This document shows, piece after piece, positions 8,287 to 14,943 of a stretch of DNA of 15,233 nt. The stretch's first letter is position 1; each line of letters begins with the position of its first letter. The stretch comes from Clostridiales bacterium. Its GTDB lineage: Bacteria; Bacillota; Clostridia; Oscillospirales; QAMX01. Under the pieces are notes generated by a model. That model worked only from the letters and a program-made list of their open reading frames with translations, did not search any database and was not told the DNA's origin. The stretch lies in NCBI GenBank assembly GCA_012514045.1, contig JAAZBA010000188.1, positions 1-15,233 on the forward strand, read 5' to 3'. The position numbers were made by a program, and so were the translations under genes.

Positions 8287-8901
8287 TTAAGCGTCCTCCT
8301 TGCCACGGGATTTTAGCTTCTGTACTCCCGCTATCAGCAGACCCAGCGTAATGAATCCTCCCGGCGGCAGCCTGAGGATCGCCACCGGCTCGAAGGAATC
8401 ACCGAAGAGCTCGTAGCCGTAAAGGGCACCGCTGCCAAGCACTTCCCGGACTACGGCCATGGCGCTCAGGGCAAGGGTAAACCCCAAGCCCATCCCTATG
8501 CCGTCAAGGAAGCTTCGCCATACGTTGTTTTTCGAGGCGAAAGCCTCTGCTCTGGCGAGGATAATGCAGTTTACAACGATAAGAGGAATAAAAATTCCCA
8601 GCTCCTTTGTAAGCTGCGGCAGATAGCCCTGCATAAGCAAGTCGATTATGGTGACGAATCCGGCTATGATAACCACATACGCGGCGATTCTGATCCTCTG
8701 GGGGATGAGTTTTCGCAGCAGAGAGATTACCACGTTGGAGCCGGCAAGCACCGCCGTGGTGGCAAGTCCCATGCCGATGCCGTTTTCAAGGGAAGTGCTC
8801 ACCGCCATGGTGGAGCACATGCCCAGAAGCTGCACAAGGGTGGGGTTATTGTCTATAATACCGAAGAATATGAGATTTAAATCATTTTTCTTTTTTTCCA
8901 T
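8287..8901 (-). CDS. rnfE: Rnf complex integral membrane subunit RnfE
   Basis: This 204-residue member of the RnfE/NqrD family has about six transmembrane helices. It contains the family region NPTLVQLLGMCSTMAVS (C29) and the second conserved cysteine in VVNCIILARAEAFA (C112). These two pair with those of RnfA to bind the intramembrane [2Fe-2S] cluster. The residue after ILA is usually Gly in the family (ILGRAEAFA), a mild substitution here. The ATG at 8901 is preceded by AAGGGTGA, and 19 nt separate it from rnfG, the widest gap in the operon. Its C-terminus is basic and cytoplasmic. Confidence 0.97.
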   Translation of the reverse strand: MEKKKNDLNLIFFGIIDNNPTLVQLLGMCSTMAVSTSLENGIGMGLATTAVLAGSNVVISLLRKLIPQRIRIAAYVVIIAGFVTIIDLLMQGYLPQLTKELGIFIPLIVVNCIILARAEAFASKNNVWRSFLDGIGMGLGFTLALSAMAVVREVLGSGALYGYELFGDSFEPVAILRLPPGGFITLGLLIAGVQKLKSRGKEDA

Positions 8902-8920
8902 ATTGTCACCCTTCTCCTTT

Positions 8921-9493
8921 CTACCTGGTAAGCAGCTGCGCGGAGCGCAGGGCGTCGTTTATGCCTTTCGTTACAGCGTTAGAGGTTATCGTGGCGCCGG
9001 CGATGGCGAACACCTGATTGTCAGAGGGATTACCGCTTTTGATTACCTCAAGCTCCCCGGATTTCCAGGTGAACTGACCTATAAAGCTCTCCTCTGAGGC
9101 ATTGGCTCCCATGCCGGCGGTTTCCGACATGGAGGTTATGACGGCGCCCGTCGTGTAACCGGAGTCGTCAACGCCCACAACCATTTCAATGTCGCCGCCG
9201 AAGCCTTTCACAGTGACTCCAAAGACGAATCCATGCTCCGTTTCGTAAACAGTTTTCACCGACTCGCCCATGCCCTCGATAGCCAGAGCGTCTTCGGTGA
9301 TATCCGTAAACTCATGAGCCGACGGCATTACCGACTGCATGGCTTCGTGCTGGGTTTCGGTTTTGAGAGCCGCTATTTTATCCTTTGTCAATGCGTTTAC
9401 CGCTCCAAGCAGCAGCGCCACTATTGCCGTTATCAAAAACAGCGTTACGGCGAGACGGATAAATTCCTTATCTATGAGTTTAGCCTTACTCAC
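8921..9493 (-). CDS. rnfG: Rnf complex FMN-binding subunit RnfG
   Basis: This 190-residue protein has one N-terminal membrane helix (about 14-35) and an extracytoplasmic FMN-binding domain. The covalent-flavin motif is AGATITSNAV, with T168 as the predicted threonine carrying FMN by a phosphoester bond. The first position is Ala, whereas the textbook motif has Ser or Thr (S/T-G-A-T); the flavin-bearing Thr is intact. The start is GTG at 9493, forming a GTGA overlap with the rnfD stop codon, so translation is probably coupled to rnfD; GGTGAG lies 5 nt upstream. RnfG relays electrons between the RnfA/E cluster and RnfD. Confidence 0.96.
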   Translation of the reverse strand: MSKAKLIDKEFIRLAVTLFLITAIVALLLGAVNALTKDKIAALKTETQHEAMQSVMPSAHEFTDITEDALAIEGMGESVKTVYETEHGFVFGVTVKGFGGDIEMVVGVDDSGYTTGAVITSMSETAGMGANASEESFIGQFTWKSGELEVIKSGNPSDNQVFAIAGATITSNAVTKGINDALRSAQLLTR

Positions 9494-10518
9494 GACGACT
9501 CACCGTCCTTCTTTTTGGATTTCGCTTTGAAATAGTTTTCTATTTTCTCAAACCGCTTTGTACCATAGCGGGGAGGCTTGAAAGCCATGTCTATGGCCCA
9601 CACAAGAGCGTTCATTATGAGGATCGAGAAGCTGACGCCCTCGGAGTAGGCTCCGAAATATCTGATGAATATGGTGAGCAATCCGCAGCCGATGCCGTAG
9701 ACGTACTGACCTCCGATCGTGACGGGGGAAGTGGTGTAGTCGGTGGCCATGAATATGGCTCCCAGCATAAGTCCGCCGCCCAGGAGCTGTAAGCCCATCC
9801 AGGTCAGGTTGTCAAGCCCTGCTCCCGGGGACAGAACGGATACAATCGCCACGGAAGCCAAATATGTAAGAGGGATTCTGGGGGAGATCACCCGTCTTGC
9901 CACAAGGTAGACGCCTCCGGCGATGAGCGCAAGAGCGCTTGTCTCGCCGATACAGCCTCCCGTATTCCCAAGCAGCATGTCCATAAGGTTTATGCCGGAT
10001 ATGGCGCCCCCCGCCTTTACTATGCCCATGGGGGTGGCTGTGACCACCGCGTCAACCCGAGACAACAAAGGCATGGCGCTGTGCGGAGCTGTGAAGTTCG
10101 ACATGTGCACCGGCCAGGACAAGAACAGAAACACCCTCGCCGCCAGCGCGGGGTTGAATACGTTTTTTCCTATGCCGCCGTAGAGCTGTTTCACTATGAC
10201 GATGGCGAAGAAGGAGCCGATGACAGGAATCCAGATGGGCACCGCTACCGGGAGATTGTAGGCAAGCAGAACTCCCGTGACAGCCGCCGACAGATCCCCG
10301 ACAGGCTGTGGTCTCTTTATAAGGCGGCAATAGAGATATTCAAACAGCACACAGGAGCAGACTGCGACAATTGTCAGCATAAAGGCTCTCGCCCCGAAAG
10401 TATACACAGACAAGACCAATGCCGGAAGCATGGCGATTAAAACGTCGAGCATTATGCTTCGTGTGGAATCCTCGCTCCTGACATGAGGCGAGGAGGTCAT
10501 GATAAATCTCTTGTCCAT
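9490..10518 (-). CDS. rnfD: Rnf complex integral membrane subunit RnfD
   Basis: This 342-residue member of the NqrB/RnfD family has about ten hydrophobic segments. The stretch DAVVTATPM (residues 156-164) corresponds to the covalent FMN attachment site, with T162 as the likely flavin-bearing threonine. GKNVFNPAL (117-125) and ATDYTTSP are further family signatures. RnfD is proposed to be central in coupling electron flow to Na+ or H+ translocation; the coupling ion cannot be decided by eye. Only 3 nt separate it from rnfC, with GAGAGGAG in the end of rnfC as a rather distant ribosome site, and it overlaps rnfG by 4 nt. Confidence 0.97.
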   Translation of the reverse strand: MDKRFIMTSSPHVRSEDSTRSIMLDVLIAMLPALVLSVYTFGARAFMLTIVAVCSCVLFEYLYCRLIKRPQPVGDLSAAVTGVLLAYNLPVAVPIWIPVIGSFFAIVIVKQLYGGIGKNVFNPALAARVFLFLSWPVHMSNFTAPHSAMPLLSRVDAVVTATPMGIVKAGGAISGINLMDMLLGNTGGCIGETSALALIAGGVYLVARRVISPRIPLTYLASVAIVSVLSPGAGLDNLTWMGLQLLGGGLMLGAIFMATDYTTSPVTIGGQYVYGIGCGLLTIFIRYFGAYSEGVSFSILIMNALVWAIDMAFKPPRYGTKRFEKIENYFKAKSKKKDGESS

Positions 10519-10521
10519 AAG

Positions 10522-11832
10522 CTATTTCTTTCTCCTCTCCATGACTTTTCCCTTCGCCACACGGAACATCTGGGTCAGATGAAGGCTTCCGGGGCATTCA
10601 AACGTACACGCGCCGCATTCCATGCAGTCATTGACGTGGAGACGGTCACACTCCTCATAGTTGTCCTTGGAGGCGTAAAGATACATGTATGTGGGCAAAA
10701 GTCTCATGGGACACACCTGCACGCATCTGCCGCAGCGGATGCACTTGGGCTCCTCTACTCTTCTGTCCTCGTTGGCGGCGAAAGCCAGAAGGGCGTTGGT
10801 GCCCTTTATTACCGGTACGTCCAGAGAGAACTGACTCAGTCCCATCATGGGACCTCCCATGATAATCTTCTGAGGCTCTTCTATAAAACCTCCCGCCGCT
10901 TCGATAAGATATTTTAACGGCGTGCCGACTCTGACCTTGAGGTTTTTCGGTTGAGCTACAGCCGAGCCGGCTACGGTGACGACCCTTCTTACTACAGGCC
11001 TGCCCTGCACGATAGCTCTGTATATAGCGGCGGTTGTCTCCACGTTGAGCACCAGGCAGCCCGCGTTGACGGGAAGCGCTCCCGGAGGCACCTCTCTGCC
11101 GGTAACAGACTTGATTAGCTGCTTTTCCGAACCCTGGGGGTATTTCGTCTTGAGGGTAGCGACCTGCATTCGGCTGTCCTTCTCGATCGCCTTACTTATC
11201 GCTTCAATGGCGTCAGGCTTGTTGGACTCGATGGCGATCAGACAGCTCGCTTCGGGGAACATTTTCAGAAGGATCTTTGCCCCTCCCACGATCTCCTTTG
11301 TGTTCTCCAGCATACAGCGGTGATCGGAGGAGATGTAGGGCTCGCACTCAGCCCCGTTAATGATGAGGGTGTCCACTTTGCCAATCGCGGAGCGGATTTT
11401 AACCTGTGTGGGGAAAGCGGCGCCGCCGTGACCTACGATACCCGCTTCACGGACGAATCCCGTAAGCGCATCAGCAGACATAGACTCCCAATCATCCTGT
11501 GGTTCAAGGTCGTAAAGTTCATCCTTGCCGTCGTTTTCGATGAAAACCGCCATGGATTGAGAACCGGAAGGGTGTAGGGTCATGGCGATACGCTTTACGG
11601 CGCCGGATACGGAGGCGTGAATCGGTGCGGACACAAAGGCGGAGGAATCGCCTATCTTCTGCCCCAGCCTTACATAGTCCCCAACTTTCACAATAGGCTC
11701 ACAGGGGACGCCTATGTGCATCGACATGGGGATTACAACCTCATCGGGAGGCGGGAGCGTTTCAATGGCCGCGCACGAGGTCTCACGCTTATGAGGCTCG
11801 GGGTGTATTCCACCCCTGAACGAATAGCTCAT
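10522..11832 (-). CDS. rnfC: Rnf complex NADH-binding subunit RnfC
   Basis: With the ATG at 11832 the protein is 436 residues, the usual clostridial RnfC size, and begins MSYSFRGGIHPEPHK as in relatives. The glycine-rich GHGGAAFPT and the following GAECEPYISSDHR belong to the Complex I 51-kDa-like NADH/FMN fold. Two C-terminal [4Fe-4S] motifs are C364/C367/C370/C374 and C403/C406/C409/C413. RnfC is the peripheral cytoplasmic subunit that reduces NAD+ with electrons coming from ferredoxin through the membrane. A GTG four codons upstream (11844) is possible, but the AAGGA site is only 2 nt from it, too close to work well. First gene of the operon, with a sigma-A promoter 42 nt upstream of the chosen start. 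Confidence 0.96.
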   Translation of the reverse strand: MSYSFRGGIHPEPHKRETSCAAIETLPPPDEVVIPMSMHIGVPCEPIVKVGDYVRLGQKIGDSSAFVSAPIHASVSGAVKRIAMTLHPSGSQSMAVFIENDGKDELYDLEPQDDWESMSADALTGFVREAGIVGHGGAAFPTQVKIRSAIGKVDTLIINGAECEPYISSDHRCMLENTKEIVGGAKILLKMFPEASCLIAIESNKPDAIEAISKAIEKDSRMQVATLKTKYPQGSEKQLIKSVTGREVPPGALPVNAGCLVLNVETTAAIYRAIVQGRPVVRRVVTVAGSAVAQPKNLKVRVGTPLKYLIEAAGGFIEEPQKIIMGGPMMGLSQFSLDVPVIKGTNALLAFAANEDRRVEEPKCIRCGRCVQVCPMRLLPTYMYLYASKDNYEECDRLHVNDCMECGACTFECPGSLHLTQMFRVAKGKVMERRKK

Positions 11833-11873
11833 AATAAATCTCACTTTCCTTGCTCGATAATAATCTGTATATT

Positions 11874-11903
11874 ATTATACGATAAACAGACCCACGTTTT
11901 CAA
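11874..11903 (-). promoter_or_regulatory. Promoter of the rnfCDGEAB operon
   Basis: On the minus strand TTGAAA (11903-11898) and TATAAT (11879-11874) are separated by 18 nt, a good housekeeping-type promoter. Transcription should begin near 11867, giving a leader of about 35 nt before the rnfC ATG, too short for a riboswitch. No other convincing promoter was seen before 5671, so all eight genes down to the HAD phosphatase can be one transcript. Confidence 0.75.
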
Positions 11904-11970
11904 GTGTTTTTTATATATTATGCAAAATCTTAACAGGGGTATGCCCCCGAGATGGCATTATCACAAGATA

Positions 11971-11999
11971 TTGACATAGCCGGGGAGATTATATATAAT
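11971..11999 (+). promoter_or_regulatory. Consensus promoter of the CYTH gene
   Basis: TTGACA (11971-11976), a 17-nt spacer and TATAAT (11994-11999) match the sigma-A/sigma-70 consensus at every position and at the ideal spacing. Transcription should start near 12006, about 31 nt before the GTG start. The promoter is divergent from the rnf promoter, with about 67 bp between the two -35 boxes. The spacer contains GCCGGGGAGA, repeated at the ribosome-binding site (see findings). Confidence 0.85.
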
Positions 12000-12036
12000 A
12001 AAACCGTAAAAAATATAACGCCGGGGAGAAAATGCG

Positions 12037-12654
12037 GTGGAGCGGGAATATAAATTTGAGCTAAAAGATCCGGAAGTTATCAATGAAATCCTCAGTGATA
12101 AAGTTATCCTGTCATATGCAGTCGGAGAAGTCCGGGAGCGGCTTCACAGAGCGGTCTATTTTGACACTGATGACGATTTTCTGTCCCATAACGGAATAAT
12201 GCTGCGCCTGAGAAGAGAGGAGCACGACGAAATCGCTGTCTCTGTTCTGTGCATGAAAATTGAGGGCAAAATAAACCCCGACAGCTTGAAAGAACGGCAT
12301 GAGCATGAGGCTATCCTGCCGGAGGCAACGGAGGAGCTGCCGGGAAGTTATCCGGAGCTTCTGCGGAGCGTTGGGGCGCCGGAGGCCGCGCTGTCGCTTC
12401 TCAAAGGACTGACCATTAAGCTGCGGGGCTTTGTCCGCTACAGTAGAAAGCTCCTTACTCTTGACATTGAGAGCTCGCGGTGTGAGCTTTCGCTTGACAG
12501 CGGTGTATTTCCGGCGGGGAAAGAATTTTATGAGCTGGAGATAGAATACGTTTCCGGAGATATTGAAAAAATGAAATCTCTCGCAGAATACTGCAGGGGG
12601 AAATTTGGTCTCCATATCCAGCCTATGTCAAAGAGGGCAAGAAGCCGGATCTAA
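12037..12654 (+). CDS. CYTH domain-containing protein (triphosphate tunnel enzyme family)
   Basis: This 205-residue protein starts at GTG 12037 with GGGGAG 8 nt upstream; the nearby ATG at 12032 is in another frame that stops at once. It opens with the CYTH signature ExExK (E2, E4, K6 in EREYKF), continues with YFDTDDDFL and a basic LRLRR strand, and has YELEIEYVSGD and SKRARSR near the end, the alternating acidic and basic strands that build the tunnel. CYTH enzymes hydrolyse or cyclise triphosphates (inorganic triphosphate, thiamine triphosphate, ATP) using metal ions. There is no CHAD domain. The substrate is unknown. It is a single-gene unit between two minus-strand operons. Confidence 0.88.
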   Translation: MEREYKFELKDPEVINEILSDKVILSYAVGEVRERLHRAVYFDTDDDFLSHNGIMLRLRREEHDEIAVSVLCMKIEGKINPDSLKERHEHEAILPEATEELPGSYPELLRSVGAPEAALSLLKGLTIKLRGFVRYSRKLLTLDIESSRCELSLDSGVFPAGKEFYELEIEYVSGDIEKMKSLAEYCRGKFGLHIQPMSKRARSRI

Positions 12655-12675
12655 ATCTTTGCCGGGCTTCTTTTT
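12641..12675 (+). terminator. Terminator overlapping the converging gene ends
   Basis: GAAGCC (12641-12646) pairs with GGCTTC (12665-12670). The stem can be extended by GG with CC next to a bulged G, and it is followed by TTTTT (12671-12675), acting on CYTH transcripts. The 5' arm and loop lie in the last codons of the CYTH gene, and the 3' arm and T tract lie in the last codons of the radical SAM gene on the other strand. In the minus direction the stem is followed by TTGCCCTCTTT, so termination there would be weaker. Confidence 0.7.
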
Positions 12676-13520
12676 GAGTAGCCGCAGCGGGCGCAAAGCG
12701 CCTCCACCGCTTTTCTTCGGGAAAAACCCTCGTATATGGCTCTTGCCCTGGGGGATTCGATGATATCGGCGAAGCTCTCTGAATATATGTTGCCCAGAGG
12801 GATGTTGCCGTCGCTGTCAAGGCAGCAGGGCACCACGGTGCCGTCGGACAGGATGCCCACATGGGTACGCAGCGCCCGGCAGAAAATGTCCCTGTTTTCG
12901 CTCTCCCCCATAATCGGCCAGACAAATTCGTCTTCGGAGTTGAGGTATGTATTTTCCCAAAGCTTCAAGGCTCCGCCGGTTGCGTAGCGGGAGGGCGCGG
13001 AAAGAAAATCCTCCCCTGTCTTGCCATAGTGGTAGAGGATCTGAGACACATTTGCGTTTTCTCTGCCTGTCCATACGCGGAATGATATCCTCGGCAGGGC
13101 GTTTTTTCTTGAGTCGGCGAACCGAAGGAGTGTTTCAATATACCCTTCGCTGAATGTCTCGTTCTCCCATGAGGAATGAACGGAGAAATTTAGCTGCCTG
13201 ACGCAGGGGTGGCGCAGGAGTATGTCACCCTTTTCGCCTATAAGGGTGCCGTTTGTGGTTATGTTTGTTATAAAACCTGTCTCGTCAAGAATCCCCAGAA
13301 GCTCGTCCAAGCGGGGATGGCACAGAGGCTCACCCACGACATGCGGGTATATGTATCTTGTGAAGGGGTAGATTTCGCCGAGTATATGGCGGAATTCCCC
13401 CGGAGTGACCGCTCTCGGCGGTCTTTTTGTTTTCGGGCACATGCGGCAGGAGAGATTGCATACGTTTGTTATCTCCACATATATCTGCCGGAAGCGCAGC
13501 TCATCGTGCTCCGTCTTCAT
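12651..13520 (-). CDS. Radical SAM/SPASM domain protein of unknown substrate
   Basis: The start is set at ATG 13520, which forms an ATGA overlap with the upstream DUF3006 stop codon and has GGAGG 11 nt upstream. A longer GTG-started form from 13568 has no ribosome site. The resulting 289-residue protein has the radical SAM cluster motif C21-x3-C25-x2-C28, the SAM-contact GEP at 63-65 and ITTNGTLI on the next strand. A C-terminal SPASM/twitch region carries C214, C232, C233, C276 and C279 for an auxiliary [4Fe-4S] cluster. SPASM enzymes often modify peptides or proteins, but no small precursor peptide gene is visible beside it. It is the last gene of a three-gene operon and ends 4 nt inside the converging CYTH gene. 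Confidence 0.9.
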   Translation of the reverse strand: MKTEHDELRFRQIYVEITNVCNLSCRMCPKTKRPPRAVTPGEFRHILGEIYPFTRYIYPHVVGEPLCHPRLDELLGILDETGFITNITTNGTLIGEKGDILLRHPCVRQLNFSVHSSWENETFSEGYIETLLRFADSRKNALPRISFRVWTGRENANVSQILYHYGKTGEDFLSAPSRYATGGALKLWENTYLNSEDEFVWPIMGESENRDIFCRALRTHVGILSDGTVVPCCLDSDGNIPLGNIYSESFADIIESPRARAIYEGFSRRKAVEALCARCGYSKRSPAKI

Positions 13521-13735
13521 CTTCCCGCCAGCCTCCGCAGCCTTTCCCGAAGGCTCCGCCTCAGACACGCGGTGCTTTCCCTGTCGATATACCAGCGTTC
13601 GCCCCGAAGGATCATAATGTCGCCGTCGGAGGGCCTGCCCTCAACCCGGGATATGTCCAGCGTCACCATATCTCCGTCAGCGGTTTCAGCGTAGATTATT
13701 TCCCCTTCGATCCTGTCCACAGTAAGCTTTTCCAT
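13517..13735 (-). CDS. DUF3006 domain-containing protein
   Basis: This 72-residue protein matches the small DUF3006 pattern: MEKLTVDRIEG at the N-terminus, a short beta-rich domain with DGDMVTLDISRVEG, then SDGDIMIL. The C-terminus is strongly basic (RRSLRERLRRLAGR). No catalytic residues are evident and the molecular role of the family is not known, though it commonly sits beside ComEC-like metallo-beta-lactamase genes, as here. GGAG lies 8 nt before the ATG, only 2 nt follow the hydrolase stop codon, and a 4-nt overlap leads into the radical SAM gene, so all three are probably cotranscribed and translationally coupled. Confidence 0.85.
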   Translation of the reverse strand: MEKLTVDRIEGEIIYAETADGDMVTLDISRVEGRPSDGDIMILRGERWYIDRESTACLRRSLRERLRRLAGR

Positions 13736-13737
13736 TT

Positions 13738-14739
13738 TCAGCGCTCCGTTTTAAAACGAATATCGTTTCCGTCGGTCTTTATAACGATGGTGCCGTTGAG
13801 ATCCGTGCGGTAAAGCTTGACGCCGTATTCTTTATATCGGTTGACAATTGTCTTTGCCGGCAGATTGCTTTTCGCGTTCTTTTCCACGGTGATGATGCCG
13901 TACTCCGGGCTCATGGCTTCGATAAACTCCCTGGAGGAGGCGGTCTTTGAGCCGTGATGTCCGATCTTTACAATGTCGCAGTCGATGTCATAGCCTGCCT
14001 CAAGAATCATTTTCTCGGGCTTTACCCCCATGTCGCCGGTAAATACCGCGGACACATTCCCAAAATCAATAATAAAGGCAATGGAGCAGTCGTTCATATC
14101 CTCAAACTCCATGCCCGGCGCAGGGGAGAGAAAAGTTATTTCCGCATCACCCAGCGTAATCTTATCGCCGGGGGCGGGAAATGTGAGCCTGATGTTTTTT
14201 TCTTCTATCTCGTCAAGCATCTTTACAAATGCGTTGGTTGTATGCTCCTTTTCGGGCATGAAAAATTCCCCTACGGTGAAGTTCCTCGGTATGAGTCTCA
14301 TAGCGCCGATGTGGTCGGAGTGGGGATGAGTGGCTATTACATAGTCGAAGCGCCCGATACCCAGGGATTTTATATAGTCCACAACCTTTGCGCCCGTTTG
14401 ATATTCTCCCGCGTCAACCAGCATGGCATGCTCGCCGCAGCGTATGATTATTGAGTCCGCCTGTCCTAAGTCCAGCACATGGACTTCAAGCAGAGTATTT
14501 TCGTTTGCCGGAGCATAAACCTTTTTCCCCGATATGTCGGAGCCGAATACTTCCTCCCACATGCCGTGGAGGTCTGTCTCCAGCACTCCCGTAAAGAGCA
14601 GCGCCGCCACCAGCGCGACACCGATTATCGCAAGTATAAGTCTCGTTTTCCGCGGCAGATGGCTCAATAGGTGCTCTGCAGGCTTATTTTCTTGCGTTCC
14701 CCGGCGATTTTTTCTTTTTGGATCTCTATGGTTATACAT
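13738..14739 (-). CDS. Membrane-anchored ComEC/Rec2-like MBL-fold metallohydrolase
   Basis: The 333-residue form starts at ATG 14739. A basic N-terminus precedes one membrane helix at about 34-52, placing the enzyme domain outside the cell. The MBL domain has VDAGE (D109), the metal motif HPHSDH at 138-143, FTGD (D236) and IGHHGSKT (H261), the pattern of the ComEC C-terminal domain but without its competence membrane region. Such stand-alone proteins are likely phosphodiesterases or nucleases; the substrate is unknown. A frame-extended ATG at 14808 would add 23 residues, but it has no ribosome site and lies between the -35 and -10 of a good promoter, so it was rejected. Ribosome binding at 14739 is weak (AAGGA 16 nt upstream), which leaves some doubt about the start. 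Confidence 0.85.
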   Translation of the reverse strand: MYNHRDPKRKNRRGTQENKPAEHLLSHLPRKTRLILAIIGVALVAALLFTGVLETDLHGMWEEVFGSDISGKKVYAPANENTLLEVHVLDLGQADSIIIRCGEHAMLVDAGEYQTGAKVVDYIKSLGIGRFDYVIATHPHSDHIGAMRLIPRNFTVGEFFMPEKEHTTNAFVKMLDEIEEKNIRLTFPAPGDKITLGDAEITFLSPAPGMEFEDMNDCSIAFIIDFGNVSAVFTGDMGVKPEKMILEAGYDIDCDIVKIGHHGSKTASSREFIEAMSPEYGIITVEKNAKSNLPAKTIVNRYKEYGVKLYRTDLNGTIVIKTDGNDIRFKTER

Positions 14740-14796
14740 TTTTTGTTCTGCTTTGTCCTTTTTCAGATTATCGGAAGGGACGGCATTTCCCCGTAC

Positions 14797-14825
14797 ATAA
14801 TAACACATAAGGGGTACGTTTGCAA
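14797..14825 (-). promoter_or_regulatory. Promoter of the MBL-DUF3006-radical SAM operon
   Basis: On the minus strand TTGCAA (14825-14820), a 17-nt spacer and TGTTATTAT with TATTAT at 14802-14797 form an extended -10 promoter. Transcription should start near 14790. It is divergent from the promoter of the envelope-protein gene, with about 40 bp between the two -35 boxes; that stretch is very A/T-rich with runs of A and T. Confidence 0.65.
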
Positions 14826-14864
14826 ATTGTTTTCGAAAAAAACAAAATTGTTGTCGGTTTGTTA

Positions 14865-14893
14865 TTGTGTTTTTTTCTGTTATGTTCTATAAT
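14865..14893 (+). promoter_or_regulatory. Promoter of the partial VanW/PG-binding-like gene
   Basis: TTGTGT (14865-14870), a 17-nt spacer and a perfect TATAAT (14888-14893). The expected start of transcription is near 14900, leaving a leader of about 44 nt that contains GGGAG just before the ATG. Confidence 0.65.
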
Positions 14894-14943
14894 ATATAAG
14901 TATAAATGATAAACGCTTTATTTAGTAGACATGGGAGAAACAA

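Noticed and set aside
9490..10518. RnfD flavin motif reads TATP rather than the textbook S/T-G-A-T
   Set aside because: RnfD proteins of clostridia commonly vary at the Gly position while keeping the Thr-Pro; the flavin-bearing threonine is present, so it is probably normal.
11918..11935. Possible Rex (NADH-sensing) operator upstream of the rnf promoter: TGTTAA on the minus strand at 11935-11930
   Set aside because: Only one half-site is good; the second half (TTGCAT) matches poorly to the inverted TTAACA, and it lies upstream of the -35 box rather than over the promoter.
11936..11947. Small inverted repeat GGGG-TATG-CCCC between the divergent rnf and CYTH promoters
   Set aside because: A 4-bp stem with no T tract, in a region likely not transcribed from either promoter; too short to call an operator or terminator.
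12112..12615. A 167-codon minus-strand frame opposite the CYTH gene
   Set aside because: The plus-strand frame has the CYTH signature, a ribosome site and a consensus promoter; the reverse frame has none of these.
14826..14864. A/T-run palindrome-like sequence between the divergent promoters (AATTGTTTTCG...AACAAAATT)
   Set aside because: The halves do not match well once aligned; the region is simply A- and T-run rich.
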